NCBI RefSeq assembly: GCF_002754195.1 | Contig: NZ_PEEU01000001.1 | Coordinates: forward strand, 2,976,001-3,040,000 | Length of the DNA: 64,000 nucleotides | Source of the DNA: Flavobacterium sp. 9 | GTDB taxonomy: Bacteria; Bacteroidota; Bacteroidia; Flavobacteriales; Flavobacteriaceae | Direction: 5' to 3' | In this document: piece after piece, positions 28,801-43,800 of the stretch | Position numbering within the stretch: the first letter of the stretch is position 1 | How the letters are laid out: each line of letters starts with the position of its first letter | Translations under genes and position numbers: made by a program | Notes under the pieces: model-generated | Told to the model about the DNA's origin: nothing | Databases searched by the model: none | What the model saw: the letters and a program-made list of their open reading frames with translations, nothing else

Positions 28801-31800
28801 TACTGTAACTACTTTACCAGCCTGAGATACTATTCCTGTTCCTGCAATAAGTACTGCTGAATAAGTTCCTGTGAAACTATCAACATTGAATTTCGCTGAA
28901 CCATTTGCTCCACCATTACAAGAAGGATCAGTAGTTGATCCTGCAGAAACCGTAATGACTACTGCTGGTTTTACAATATATGATTCCTGATAAGTACATC
29001 CGTTTGCATCAGTTACCTGGAATACATAAGGAGCATTGTTTGGTGCTAATCCTGCAAATATATTTGATGGTTGTTTAGTTACTACAATTGGAGATAAAAT
29101 CTCATATTGAAGTGTACCAACTCCATTTTTAACATTACTGATTGTAACTGTACTTGTTTGTCTACCAACTGGCTGACAGAATACAAGAGTTCCTGCAATG
29201 TCCATATCTGTTGGAGCATTTAATGCCGGAACATTAACTCCATCTGTCAATGTGAATTTACATCCATTGGCATCCATTACATAAACATTGAATTTTATTC
29301 CTGCGTATGTTTCAAAAGTATTATCAGTTGAGTAATTAAGTCCTCCATCATAACTAAATTGATATGGTGAAGTTCCGCCTATTCCTGTTACTGTAACTTC
29401 TGCTTTTGTTGGTGCATTACTAGTAGTACACAACAATTTAGTTGTTATTGCTGAAGTTGCTGATAATGGTGTAGGTGTACCAACTGCTGCTGGAATTAAC
29501 ACCGAAATACATTCTTTAGCATCTTTAACTTCAACATTATGTGGACCTGCTGCCAATCCTTTGAATACATTAGAAGTTTGGAAAACTCCTCCGTCGATTC
29601 TATATTGGTAAGGCAAGATTCCGTTTGAAGCTGTTACTGTAACTGTTCCGTTACTATCTCCAGAACAAATTACACCTGTTGCAACTATGCTAGCCGTTGG
29701 AACTGTTTTAGGAGTTACGATTACAGCATTAGATACCGCAGGACATCCCTGAGAATCTGTTACTCTAAAAGTATATGTTCCATCAACTGTTGCAACGTAA
29801 GGCAATGTTGTGAATGCAGTATATCCACCTGCATTGATTTTTACCTCATAAAGATTATATGTTCCTGTTCCTCCTTTTGGAGTTAATCTAATAGAAGCAT
29901 CTTTTGTACATGTTAAATCCTGATCTAAGTCTGCTTGTAAAAACACTTGTGGTTTTACTATAAAACTTACTTGGTTTGATTTACATCCGTTACCGTCAAT
30001 GATACCAAATACATAAGTTCCCGCACCTTTTACTGTATAAGTAGTATCTGGTATTACAACACCATTCAGTGTATATTTTGCAGGAGCTACAGCTACTGTA
30101 GATAATGCCGCCAAATCAATAACAACATCTGATCCAACATAACATATTGATGCCGGCATCGCAATTGATGGCGCTGCATCTTTAGTAATTGATACTGCAA
30201 ATGGTGTTGTAATTACACAACCATTAGCATCTTTTACATAAACTTTCCAGTTGAAAGAAGAACCGGCAGTACTTAAAAATGCCGTATCTGATGTTGTATA
30301 TGCACCTGGTCCAGTTGCTGTTGCAAGTACAAATGAATACTCATAAGGTGCAACTCCTCCAGAAGCTAATACCTGAACTTTAGCTTTATTATCACAATTT
30401 TCCGGTACATTGGCAATAAGTGACAATGATAATGCCGGGTTTTGAATAACATTTACTGAAGCCGGAGCTGTACAACCTGTAACTTCATCAGTAACTATAA
30501 TACTTTGCGTACTTGCAGCACTTAATCCTGTAATTGAGATTGTTTTACTTGTTTGTCCTGTTACCGGAGTTCCTGAGTTAAGTACATAACTGTAAGTACC
30601 TGTAAAGTTTCCTACTGTAAATAATACCGCTCCGTTAGCACCTGGGTTACAAGTTACATCGCTAACTACTGTTCCCGAAACTGTAATGTTTACAGCTGGT
30701 TTTACAATATAAGAATCCTTATAAGTACATCCGTTTGCATCTGTAACCTGGAATACATAAGGATCTGCACTTGGTGCCAATCCTGCAAATACATTTGATC
30801 CTTGTTTTATTCTTACAATTGGAGATAAAATCTCATATTGAAGTGTACCAACTCCGTTAGTCACTGAATTTATAGTAACTGTACTTGTTTGTCTGGCTGC
30901 TGGTTGACAGAATACTAGTGTTCCTGTAATGTTCATCGCTGTTGGAGCGTTTAATGCCGGAACATTAACTCCATCTGTCAACGTGAATTTACATCCATTG
31001 GCATCCATTACATAAACATCGAATTTAATTCCTGCGTATGTTTCAAAAGTATCATCAGTTGAGTAATTAAGTCCTCCATCATAACTAAATTGGTATGGTG
31101 AAGTTCCGCCTATTCCTGTTACTGTAACTTCTGCTTTTGTTGGTGCATTACTAGTAGTACACAACAATTTAGTTGTTATTGCTGAAGTTGCTGATAATGG
31201 TGTAGGTGTACCAACTGCTGCTGGAATTAACACCGAAATACATTCTTTTGCATCTTTAACTTCAACATTATGTGGACCTGCTGCCAATCCTTTGAATACA
31301 TTAGAAGTTTGGAAAACTCCTCCGTCGATTCTATATTGGTAAGGCAAGATTCCGTTTGAAGCTGTTACTGTAACTGTTCCGTTACTATCTCCAGAACAAA
31401 TTACACTTGTTGCAACTATGCTAGCTGTTGGAACTGTTTTAGGAGTTACGATTACAGCATTAGATACCGCAGGACATCCCTGAGAATCTGTTACTCTAAA
31501 AGTATATGTTCCATCAACTGTTGCAACGTAAGGCAATGTTGTGAATGCAGTATATCCACCTGCATTGATTTTTACCTCATAAAGATTATATGTTCCTGTT
31601 CCTCCTGTTGGAGTTAACTTAATAGAAGCATCTTTTGTACATGTTAAATCCTGATCTAAGTCTGCTTGTAAAAACACTTGTGGTTTTACGATAAAACTTA
31701 CTTGGTTTGATATACATCCGTTACCGTCAATGATTCCAAATACATAAGTTCCCGCACCTTTTACTGTATAAGTAGTACCTGGTATTACTACACCGTTTAG

Positions 31801-34800
31801 TGTATATTTTGCAGGAGCTACAGCTACTGTAGATAATGCTGCCAAATCAATAACAACATCTGATCCAACATAACATATTGATGCCGGCATCGCAATTGAT
31901 GGTGCTGCATCTTTAGTAATTGATACTGCAAATGGTGTTGTAATTACACAACCATTAGCATCTTTTACATAAACTTTCCAGTTGAAAGAAGAACCGGCAG
32001 TACTTAAAAATGCCGTATCTGATGTTGTATATGTACCTGGTCCAGTTGCTGTTGCAAGTACAAATGAATACTCATAAGGTGCAACTCCTCCAGAAGCTAA
32101 TACCTGAACTTTAGCTTTATTATCACAATTTTCCGGTACATTGGCAATAAGTGACAATGATAATGCCGGGTTTTGGATAACATTTACTGAAGCCGGAGCT
32201 GTACAACCTGTAACTTCATCAGTAACTATAATACTTTGCGTACTTGCAGCACTTAATCCTGTAATTGAGATTGTTTTACTTGTTTGTCCTGTAACCGGAG
32301 TTCCTGAGTTAAGTACATAACTGTAAGTTCCTGTAAAGTTACCTACTGTAAATAATACCGCTCCGTTAGCACCTGGGTTACAAGTTACATCGCTAACTAC
32401 TGTTCCCGAAACTGTAATGTTTACAGCTGGTTTTACAATATAAGAATCCTTATAAGTACATCCGTTTGCATCTGTAACCTGGAATACATAAGGATCTGCA
32501 CTTGGTGCCAATCCTGCAAATACATTTGATCCTTGTTTTATTCTTACAATTGGAGATAAAATCTCATATTGAAGTGTACCAACTCCGTTAGTTACTGAAT
32601 TTATAGTAACTGTACTTGTTTGTCTCGCTGCTGGTAGACAGAATACTAGTGTTCCTGTAATGTTCATCGCTGTTGGAGCGTTTAATGCCGGAACATTAAC
32701 TCCATCTGTCAACGTGAATTTACATCCGTTAGCATCCATTACATAAACATCGAATTTAATTCCTGCGTATGTTTCAAAAGTATCATCAGTTGAGTAATTA
32801 AGTCCTCCATCATAGCTGTATTGGTATGGTGTAGTTCCACCTGCTCCAACTACTGTTACTACAGCTTTTGTTGGCGCATTGTCTGTCGTACATAACAATT
32901 TAGCTGTTATTGATGAAGTTGCTGATAATGGTGTAGGTGTACCAATTGTTGCCGGAAGATTCTTCTCACACAATTTAGCATCTCTAACAGTTACCACATA
33001 AGCATTACTAGCTGGTAAATTATCGAATACGTTTGAATCCTGGAAAGCCCAAGTTGTTGCACCATTAACCAATTGGTATTTATATGGTCCAACTCCTGAA
33101 GTTACATTAACTGTAATTTTTCCGTTTGAATTTCCTGAACAAGTAACATCTAGTGGGTCTACAGTGAAAACAATTGCTGGAATTGCATCTAAAGTAAACT
33201 TCGTATCAACACTACAAGTTGTTGTATTACCAAGGTCTGTAATTCTAAAGATATAATTTCCTGTAACACTTGTATCAAGAACATTAGTTGGCATTGTATT
33301 CCAACTTCCTCCATTAGCAGAATACTCATACTTATAAGTTGGTCCATAACCACCTGAAGCTGTCAAAGTAATCTTAGCATCCGGAGTTCCTGAACAATCA
33401 ATGTCTTTAGTCAAGTCAACACCTAATTCTAATTTTGGTTTAACCTCATAATTTATAGAAGCTGTACATCCTTTACCGTCTTTGATAACCAAATTGTAGA
33501 TTTTCGCAGCATTCAATGTGAAGTCTGGAGATGCTTGGAAAGCACTTCCATCTACACTATATGTTGCACCACCAACAATTGCAGTATCAACAGTACCAAC
33601 AATTGTAATTTTAAATGGAGTACTTCCATCATAACAAATTGGTGCCAAAGGAGCAATAGTCGGATCTTTGTATTTATAAACTGTAACTGGTACCTTTTTA
33701 ATACATCCGTAAGCATCTTTTGTATACACATCGTAAACAATTCCAGCAACACTTCCTGGTCTTGTAAACGTATTTGGAGTTTTCCAATCCGCATCTACAT
33801 AAGCAGTACCAGAAGCAACTACCTGATAAGTGTATGGCGTTGTTCCATCTTTTGCCTGAGCAGAAATAGTCCCTAAGTTCGTACAGTCTGCAATTGAAGT
33901 AGCAGAAGCTGTAAGTGATAATAAAATTGGTGATTGTTTGATGTTAAAGTCTTTAGAAACCACAGAACAACCTTTGTTTGGTCCTGCAACTTCCTTAACT
34001 AATACATAATATGTACCCACAGGTAAAGGGCCTAAACTAATACTAGGTGATGTTACACCTGCTGCAATAGTAGTTGATCCAGTTGCTCCTGCAATTGCTA
34101 CATTAGTAAAAGATTCATAAACCTGATAACTTACATCTACAGAAGATGAATAATTATTTTTAACTTCAAAAGTTACATTTCCATCAGTCTGTCCAGTACA
34201 TGTAATATTATGTGCTACATTATTAACAATCGATAATGTAGAATTTGATGGAACTGGCTTATCTGCTTGTTGATAATAATAACATTTTGTTACTTCATCA
34301 TAAACGATAAAAGTATAGGTTACTCCAGGAGTAAGGCCGTAAAAAATTGCTGATTCACTTCCTACTGCAGGAAATTCTCCTATCCATCCACCAACACCAT
34401 CTGCGGTAAATACTTGTCCAGGTCCTGTATAAATATTGAAATGGTATGGACCATTACCAGTTAATAAACTTCCAACTGTTACAACTGCTTTACCACCAGC
34501 AGGAACTGCAGGAGGTCCAACAACAGCTTCACAATTAACCGTTGTTAAATCAATATTAATATCAAGCTTATCTACGGGAGAAGCAACTAAAACGTCTTTT
34601 TCGATTACTGAACATCCATTTGCATCTTTAACTCTAATTGTATAGTAACCAAAATCAACTACATTAAAAGTAACTGAAGTTGCTCCAGTATTATTAGGCT
34701 CAAATTTATTATAACCATTAAGACCTGTTACGTAATATGTATAAGGTGCTGTTCCACCTACTACACTATCAACAACAACGTTTCCTTTAGAAACTCCACC

Positions 34801-37800
34801 ACTAACTATATCACATGTAATAGGATCTGCGTGAGACGCAACCACAATTTTAGTCGGTTGTTTAATTTCAATATCTTCTGAATAGCTACAACCTTTTGCA
34901 TCTGTCACTGTAACTACATAAATAGCTGCAGGTAAACCAGATGTTTGTGTTCCATAATCCTGAAGTGTCGCTTTATTTTTTACATTAATTAAAAACGGCG
35001 CTACTCCTTGAGTAGGATCAATATTAATAGTTATAGATCCTGAAGTATCTCCAAAACAACTAAGCACTGCTGGAAGTGGTGCCGTGAAATGAGGAGGCGT
35101 AGGTGTCGTAATTTGAACCGGTACTGCGATAGTCGCTGTACAGTTACTTACATTGTCTTTTACAGTAAAGATATAATCTGCTGCATCACTTGTCGTGAAA
35201 ACATTTCCTGCAAAAGTTCCAACTGCTCCAGCTGGTGTACTTGTATAGCTGTAAGTAAAAGAACCGCTTCCGCCACCAATTGTCAAGGTAACTTTGGCTG
35301 CTTCTGAACCTACTGTACAAGTAATGTCTTTATTTATTATTGGAGTTATTGTTAATTTATCATAAACAGTAACTGGTGTTGTTGTTTTAGCAATACATCC
35401 ATTTGCATCTTTAACCCAAACATTATAAATTCCTGCAGTAGTAACTGTGAACGTGTTTGGAGTGTCAAATGAAGTACCGTTTATACTATAAGTGAAAGGT
35501 GCTTTTCCAACTCCTACAGCTGTAATAGTATAAGTACCAACTCCTAAACATTGATTAGTAGCCGTAGCTGTAACTGTTGGTACAGCATCTGTAGCAAGCT
35601 TAACATCGAATTTTACTTCACATCCGTTAGCATCAACAACATAAGCATCCCAATCAACAATAGCAGGGTCTAAATTAGCCTCATTTGATGATGTTAATGT
35701 TCCTTTTGGTGCACCATCATGTACAAATGCATATTTGTAAGCAAGTGTTCCTCCAGCAGCAGTTATAGTAACTTTTGAAGTACCAACTTTACAATTGGCA
35801 TTTACTTGTGCAAGAGTTGCTGTTAAAGGATTTAATGGCTCATCAATAATAATTGTTGCGCTATTTTTACATCCTGTTGCAGTTGCAGTAACTTCTACTG
35901 TGTAAGTTCCCACTGCAACATCTTTCAATAATAAAACATTAGCATCTGTAGCTGATTTTGTAAGCGTACCTGTTCCTAATGTTCCTGCTGTTAAAACAAA
36001 AGTATAATCTCCAGCAATAGCAATGTTTGAAATTGTGAACGTACCATTTCCTGTTGATCCTCCTTTACATTTAACATCATTGTTCTTACTACTTGAAATA
36101 GCAATTTTTACTGCTGCGTTTATCGTAATAACTTTTGTATCAAAACATCCGTTAGCATCTGTAACCTTGAAAGTATAACTTCCCGGAGCTAACCCATTGA
36201 ATACATTTGAAGCTTGTTGTGCAATTATTGCCGTAGATGGCGCAATAGTTTCGTATTTAAGTGCAACAACTCCTGTACCTGCTAAAAGAGTTACCGTTAC
36301 GTTACTTGATGTTGCTCCTGCCAAACAAGTTATCGTTGATGGCGTAACTTTATCAATTACAGGTGGGTTTAGTTTCGATAAAATAGCTGATCCTGTAGCG
36401 ATACATCCGTTAGCGTCTTTTACAGAGTAATTAACAGTTTGATTCGTTCCGTTATCATCTACTAATAAAGTATTGTTTCCAGAATATCCTCCACCATTAA
36501 AACTGTATTGGTATGGTGAAGTTCCAGTTGTTGGAAGGTTGATTACAACTTTCCCTTGAACATTTGTATTTGTAGTGCTACACGCAAATGGTGTAACTGT
36601 TGAACTAATAGCTAAAACAGTTGGCTGAGTAATAGTAACCGCAACACTTGCAGGACACCCTTTACTGTCTTTTACATAGAAAGTATATGATCCAGCGCCT
36701 AAACCTGTAAAGGTAGCACTTGGTCCAAAGCCTGTTGTAGCATTGTTACTATATGAATATCCGCCTGAACCGCCTGTACCCTTTATAGTAACTGATCCGT
36801 CAAGTTTTCCGTTACAGCTTACATTGCTTTGTGCAACAATTGAACCTGTTGGATTTGAAATCGAAAGTATCGTTTCGGTTACTACAACCGTACATAAATT
36901 AGCATCGGTTACTCTTATTTTAAATGTTCCTGCAACTGATGTTGTATAAACATTTGATCCCATTGCAGAATACGAAGTTCCTCCGTTTGTTGAAACCTCA
37001 TATTTATATGGTGTTTTTCCTCCTGTTGGAGTAACTGTAATTGTAGCATCTGGAGTTGTTGAACAATCCAGTTCTTTGATAGCTGTAGTAGCTGTTAACT
37101 GGTCATAAACCGTAACTGGCGCAGCCGAAGCCGGACATTGATTACCGTCTTTTACCCAAACTGTATAAGTTCCCGCAACAACAGTGAAAACATTATTTGT
37201 AGAGAATGCACCGTTTACTCCGTTGATTCCATAAGTCAATGTTCCTGTTCCGCCTGTACCTGTAGCAGTAATGGTAAATGTATTTCCTGATCCTGTACAT
37301 TGGTTGTCTACTTTGGCAGTAACTGTTGGTGTTGGATCTGTATCAATTTTTACAGGATACTTAGCAGTACATCCGTTTGCATCCATTACAAATACAACCC
37401 AATTTACATCAAGTCCAGTATTAGTATCTACTGATAATGTTGCACTTCCAGTATAAGCTGCTGCCAAAGGATCTGCAGCACCTTGTTTAACTACAGCATA
37501 TTTGTAAGCTGTTGTTCCACCAACCGGACTTGCCGTAATCGTTGATGTAAACTTATTACATGTAATATTTGTAGCAGTTGCTGTAAGACTTAAACCTAAA
37601 ACTGGCTCGTCAATAATAATTGTTGCTGTGTTTTTACATCCAGTTGAGTTAGAAGTAACTTCTACTGTGTAAGTTCCTTTTGCAACATTTTTCAATACTA
37701 AAACATTAGCATCAGTAGCTGATTTTGTAAGCGTTCCTGTTCCTAATGTTCCTGCTGTTAAAACAAAAGTATAATCTCCAGGAGTAGCAACGTTTGAAAT

Positions 37801-40800
37801 TGTAAACGTTCCATTTCCAGTTGATTCTCCTTTACATTTAACATCATTGTTTTTGTTTCCTGAAATAGCAATTTTTACTGCTGGGTTTATCGTAATAACT
37901 TTTGTATCAAAACATCCGTTAGCATCAGTAACCTTGAAAGTATAACTTCCCGGAGCTAACCCATTGAATACATTTGAAGCTTGTTGTGCAATTATTGCCG
38001 TAGATGGCGCAATAGTTTCGTATTTAAGTGCAACAACTCCTGTACCTGCTAAAAGAGTTACCGTTACGTTACTTGATGTTGCTCCTGCCAAACAAGTTAT
38101 CGTTGATGGCGTAACTTTATCAATTACAGGTGGATTTAATTTCGATAAAATAGCTGATCCTGTAGCGATACATCCGTTAGCGTCTTTTACAGAGTAATTA
38201 ACAGTTTGATTCGTTCCATTATCATCTACTAATAAAGTATTTGTTCCAGAATATCCTCCACCGTTAAAACTGTATTGGTATGGTGATGTTCCAGTTGTTG
38301 GAAGGTTGATTACAACTTTCCCTTGAACATTTGTATTAGTTGTGCTACACGCAAATGGTGTAACTGTTGAACTAATAGCTAAAACAGTTGGCTGAGTAAT
38401 AGTAACCGCAACACTTGCAGGACATCCTTTACTGTCTTTTACATAGAAAGTATATAATCCAGCACCTAAACCTGTAAAGGTTGCACTTGGTCCAAAGCCT
38501 GTTGTAGCATTGTTACTATATGAATATCCGCCTGAACCGCCTGTACCTTTTATAGTAACTGATCCGTCAAGTTTTCCGTTACAGCTTACATTACTCTGTG
38601 TAACAATTGAACCTGTTGGATTTGAAATTGAAAGTATCGTTTCCGTTACTACAACCGTACATAAATTAGCATCGGTTACTCTTATTTTAAATGTTCCTGC
38701 AACTGATGTTGTATAAACATTTGATCCCATTGCAGAATAACTAGTTCCTCCGTTTGTTGAAACCTCATATTTATATGGTGTTTTTCCGCCTGTTGGAGTA
38801 ACTGTAATTGTAGCATCTGGAGTTGTTGAACAATCCAGTTCTTTGATAGCTGTAGTAGCCGTTAACTGGTCATAAACCGTAACTGGCGTAGCCGAAGCCG
38901 GACATTGATTACCGTCTTTTACCCAAACTGTATAAGTTCCTGCAACAACAGTGAAAACATTATTTGTAGAGAATGCACCGTTTACTCCGTTGATTCCATA
39001 AGTCAATGTTCCTGTTCCTCCAGTACCTGTAGCAGTAATGGTAAATGTATTTCCTGATCCTGTACATTGGTTGTCTACTTTGGCAGTAACCGTTGGTGTT
39101 GGATCTGTATCAATTTTTACAGGATATTTAGCTGTACATCCGTTTGCATCCATTACAAATACAACCCAATTTACATCAAGTCCAGTATTAGTATCTACTG
39201 ATAATGTTGCACTTCCTGTATAAGCTGCTGCTAAAGGATCTGCAGCACCTTGTTTAACTACAGCATATTTGTAAGCTGTTGTTCCACCAACCGGACTTGC
39301 CGTAATCGTTGATGTAAACTTATTACATGTAATATTTGTAGCAGTTGCTGTAAGACTTAAACCTAAAACTGGCTCGTCAATAATAATTGTTGCTGTGTTT
39401 TTACATCCAGTTGAGTTAGAAGTAACTTCTACTGTGTAAGTTCCTTTTGCAACATTTTTCAATACTAAAACATTAGCATCAGTAGCTGATTTTGTAAGCG
39501 TACCAGTACCTAATGTTCCTGCTGTTAAAACAAAAGTATAATCTCCAGGAGTAGCAACGTTTGAAATTGTAAACGTTCCATTTCCAGTTGATTCTCCTTT
39601 ACATTTAACATCATTGTTTTTGTTTCCTGAAATAGCAATTTTTACCGCTGCGTTTATCGTAATAACTTTTGTATCAAAACATCCGTTAGCATCTGTAACC
39701 TTGAAAGTATAACTTCCCGGAGCTAATCCATTGAATACATTTGAAGCTTGTTGTGCAATGATTGCCTGAGATGGCGCAATAGTTTCGTATTTAAGTGCAA
39801 CAACTCCTGTACCTGCCAAAAGAGTTACCGTTACGTTACTTGATGTTGCTCCTGCCAAACAAGTTATCGTTGATGGCGTAACTTTATCAATTACAGGTGG
39901 GTTTAGTTTCGATAAAATAGCTGATCCTGTAGCGATACATCCGTTAGCGTCTTTTACAGAGTAATTAATTGTTTGATTCGTTCCATTATCATCTACTAAT
40001 AAAGTATTGTTTCCAGAATATCCTCCACCATTAAAACTGTATTGGTATGGTGATGTTCCTGTTGTTGGAAGGTTGATTGCAACTTTTCCTTGAACATTTG
40101 TGTTTGTAGTACTACACGCAAATGGTGTAACTGTTGAACTAATAGCTAAAACTGTTGGCTGAGTAATAGTAACCGCAACACTTGCAGGACATCCTTTACT
40201 GTCTTTTACATAGAAAGTATATGATCCAGCACCTAAACCTGTAAAGGTTGCACTTGGTCCAAAGCCTGTTGTAGCATTGTTACTATATGAATATCCGCCT
40301 GAACCGCCTGTACCTTTTATAGTAACTGATCCGTCAAGTTTTCCGTTACAGCTTACATTACTCTGTGTAACAATTGAACCTGTTGGATTTGAAATTGAAA
40401 GTATCGTTTCCGTTACTACAACCGTACATAAATTAGCATCGGTTACTCTTATTTTAAATGTTCCTGCAACTGATGTTGTATAAACATTTGATCCCATTGC
40501 AGAATAACTAGTTCCTCCGTTTGTTGAAACCTCATATTTATATGGTGTTTTTCCGCCTGATGGAGTAACTGTAATTGTAGCATCTGGAGTTGTTGAACAA
40601 TCCAGTTCTTTGATAGCTGTAGTAGCCGTTAACTGGTCATAAACCGTAACTGGCGTAGCCGAAGCCGGACATTGATTACCGTCTTTTACCCAAACTGTAT
40701 AAGTTCCCGCAACAACAGTGAAAACATTATTTGTAGAGAATGCACCGTTTACTCCGTTGATTCCATAAGTCAATGTTCCTGTTCCTCCAGTACCTGTAGC

Positions 40801-43800
40801 AGTAATGGTAAATGTATTTCCTGATCCTGTACATTGGTTGTCTACTTTGGCAGTAACCGATGGTGTTAGATCTGTATCAATTTTTATAGGATACTTAGCT
40901 GTACATCCGTTTGCATCCATTACAAATACAACCCAATCCACAATAGTACCATTTACGGTATTTACTGATAATGTTGCTCCTGCCGCATAAGCTGCTGATA
41001 CAGGATCTGCAGCATTCTTTTGAACAACTGCATATTTGTAAGCTGGTGTTCCACCTGCTCCAACTGCAGTAATTGTCGATGTAAATTTACTACATGTAAT
41101 ATTTGTAGCAGTTGCTGTAACTGAAACTGCAATAGCAGGCTGTGTCAATTTTACAACATAAACTGCCTGACATTTTGTTAATCTATCCGTTACTGTAATA
41201 GTATAATCATCAGCTGCTACCGCAGAAGTAACTGTAATTGTTGTAGTCGCTGCTGATACACCATTTGCTTGTTGAATAGTAGTACCTGCAACATTTTTAA
41301 TTACATAATCATACCCGCTGGTTTTAATACCACCAACTGTAAACTGAATTGTTCCTGTACCTCCAAAACATTTAATTGTAGTTAAAACTGATCCACCAGC
41401 TGTTATGTCTGATGTCCCTTTTACTACATAACTTATTGTTGCTGTACATTTTGTTTTACTGTCTGATGCCTCAAAAGTATAACTTCCCGGAGCCAATGGT
41501 TTAAAGTCTCCTGTTGTATTACTTGCTGTATTATATCCAGCCGGACCTGCAGTAATTCTGTAAGAAACATTAGTAAGAGCTCCTGCTTTCACAGCTGTAA
41601 TTGTTACATGTCCTCCCTGAGGAGTTGTAGAACAATCGTATCCATGATCAACAAGATCAATACTTGTAATTGGTTCAAAAGCACCAACGGTAATACTTAA
41701 TGGTCCAAACTGACAACCATTCTTATCTATTATATATCCTTTTACTACTCCTGCAACAGTTGTAGAATAAAAGTTATCGTCTCCATAATTTGAAGGTCCT
41801 GTAAAACTATATTTATAAGGTGCTGTTCCTCCTCCAGCAGTTATTGTAACTACCGCAGGAACGGTTCCTGTTGCACCACATTGAATATCTGTAGTTTTGA
41901 TAGTTCCTGTAATAGCTGTTGGCTCTGTTAAAGTAATTGATCCTTCATCAGAGATACATCCCTTGTTATCTTTTACTTGATATTTATAAGCAATTCCAGC
42001 TTTTAAACCAGTATATTTAATAGTACTTGTAAAACCACTACCATTAAAACTGTATGAATAACCACTTCCTGAACCACCTGAAGCTCCTAATGTAACTTCT
42101 CCGGTTGACCCACCAAAACAAACAACATTTACAGGTGTAGCAGTTGCAACTGGTTTTGTAATAGCATCAACTGTTGCCGATGTTGTAGTTACACATCCTT
42201 TTGGCGTATTCGAATCTGTGATTTCAAAATAATACGTTCCTGTACCAGGAGCTGGAAAATTAAATGTATTTCCTGTAACGTTTGCACTTGCAGAATAAGT
42301 TCCTCCTACTCCAAGTTTGTATTTATATATAAAAGGTGCTTTACCACCTAAAATATCAACTTTAATAGTTGCACCTACCGTATTACAATCTAATGTTTTA
42401 GTAACGTTTGCTTTTGCTGTTAACTCATCATTTATTATAATACCACTTATTGTAGTTGTACAATTGTTTCCGTCTCTAACAATAATAGTGTGAGTTCCAA
42501 CACCAACGTTTGTAAAAGTATTATTGACATCAAAAGCACCACCATCTAAACTATAGTTTAATATGCCTGTACCTGTAGCTTTAACAACTAAAGTTGCTTT
42601 ATCGCCACTATCATAACATAAATCAGATGTAACATCTAAACTTGCAACTGGTGGAGTTGGTTTGTCAATAACCACTACTGCTGAAATTGCCGATGTACAA
42701 CCTTTTGAATCACGAGCTAAAACTGTATAACTTCCAGTAGCTACTCCAGCAAATGTTGCTGAATGATTGAATCCCATTCCTGGTACATCAGTTACACCAT
42801 CTGCTAATTTTAATGCGTATGTATAAGGTCCTACACCTCCTTTAGCATCAGCTGTTATTGTTGCTCCAGTTGTACAAGTTGGCAATGTACTAACAGTAGC
42901 TGTTACTGTAACAGGTTGGTTTTCTGTAATTGTTTTTGTAAATGATTTAGAACAAGTTCCTGCTACATCACTTTTTACAATTACTGAATAACTTTTAGCA
43001 ACTAATTTGTCTATAATAACTGGTGAGGTTGTTGAAGTACTCCAATTAAGTCCTCCATCTATAGAATAAAGGAAGCTACCATTAAAGTTTTGAGCTGTAA
43101 TTGTTATTTTACCTGTACTTCCTCCGCTACAATCAACGTTTTCAATTACAGGTTCAAGAACAGTAAATGCTTTATTACTATCGATATTAAAATCGAATTT
43201 TTTCTCGGTAATACATGATTTAGGCAATTGATATACCTCTATATCATCAACAGCAAAATCAATTCCGTTAACTTGAGAAATTTCAAGTCTTAATACAAAA
43301 TCTAAAGTTGTATTACTTCCCGGATCAATTGATCTGTTGTATTCTACCCAGCCATTAGTCTTAGGTATCTTTCCAGTAGATTGTGATGATAATGCAGTTC
43401 CTGAAGCATTTTGTAATTCAACCGTCAAAGAAGCATCTGGTTGTGTATTACCAATTTTCAATAAATTTGTAGCAAAGAATCTAACCTGAATTGGTTGACC
43501 CGGAATAATATCTTTAATAGTTTTTCTATAAAGTACTGCATTATTTGGAATTGCAGTACCAGCATCAACTGCTAAATATCTACCACCAGTTCTACTACCA
43601 CTAGTATGATCTATTGGATTCTGCCATCCGCTATAAGGATCATTTCGTAAACTACTTGTAACAGTATATTCACCATTAGCAAATAATCTATTTCCGTTAC
43701 ACTTCGTAGCCTCTATTTGTCTTTCCCAACAAAAAGCAGCATTGATCCCAGGAGAAGATCCATCAGGAGATGCAGTATCAGTGTAGGTAAAAGTATCTTT

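Noticed and set aside
33535..40990. Repeated plus-strand ORFs of 61-113 residues opposite sprB, some in three copies
   Set aside because: They lie antisense in the tandem sprB blocks, so repeat period and codon pattern create them; none has a start signal or family features.
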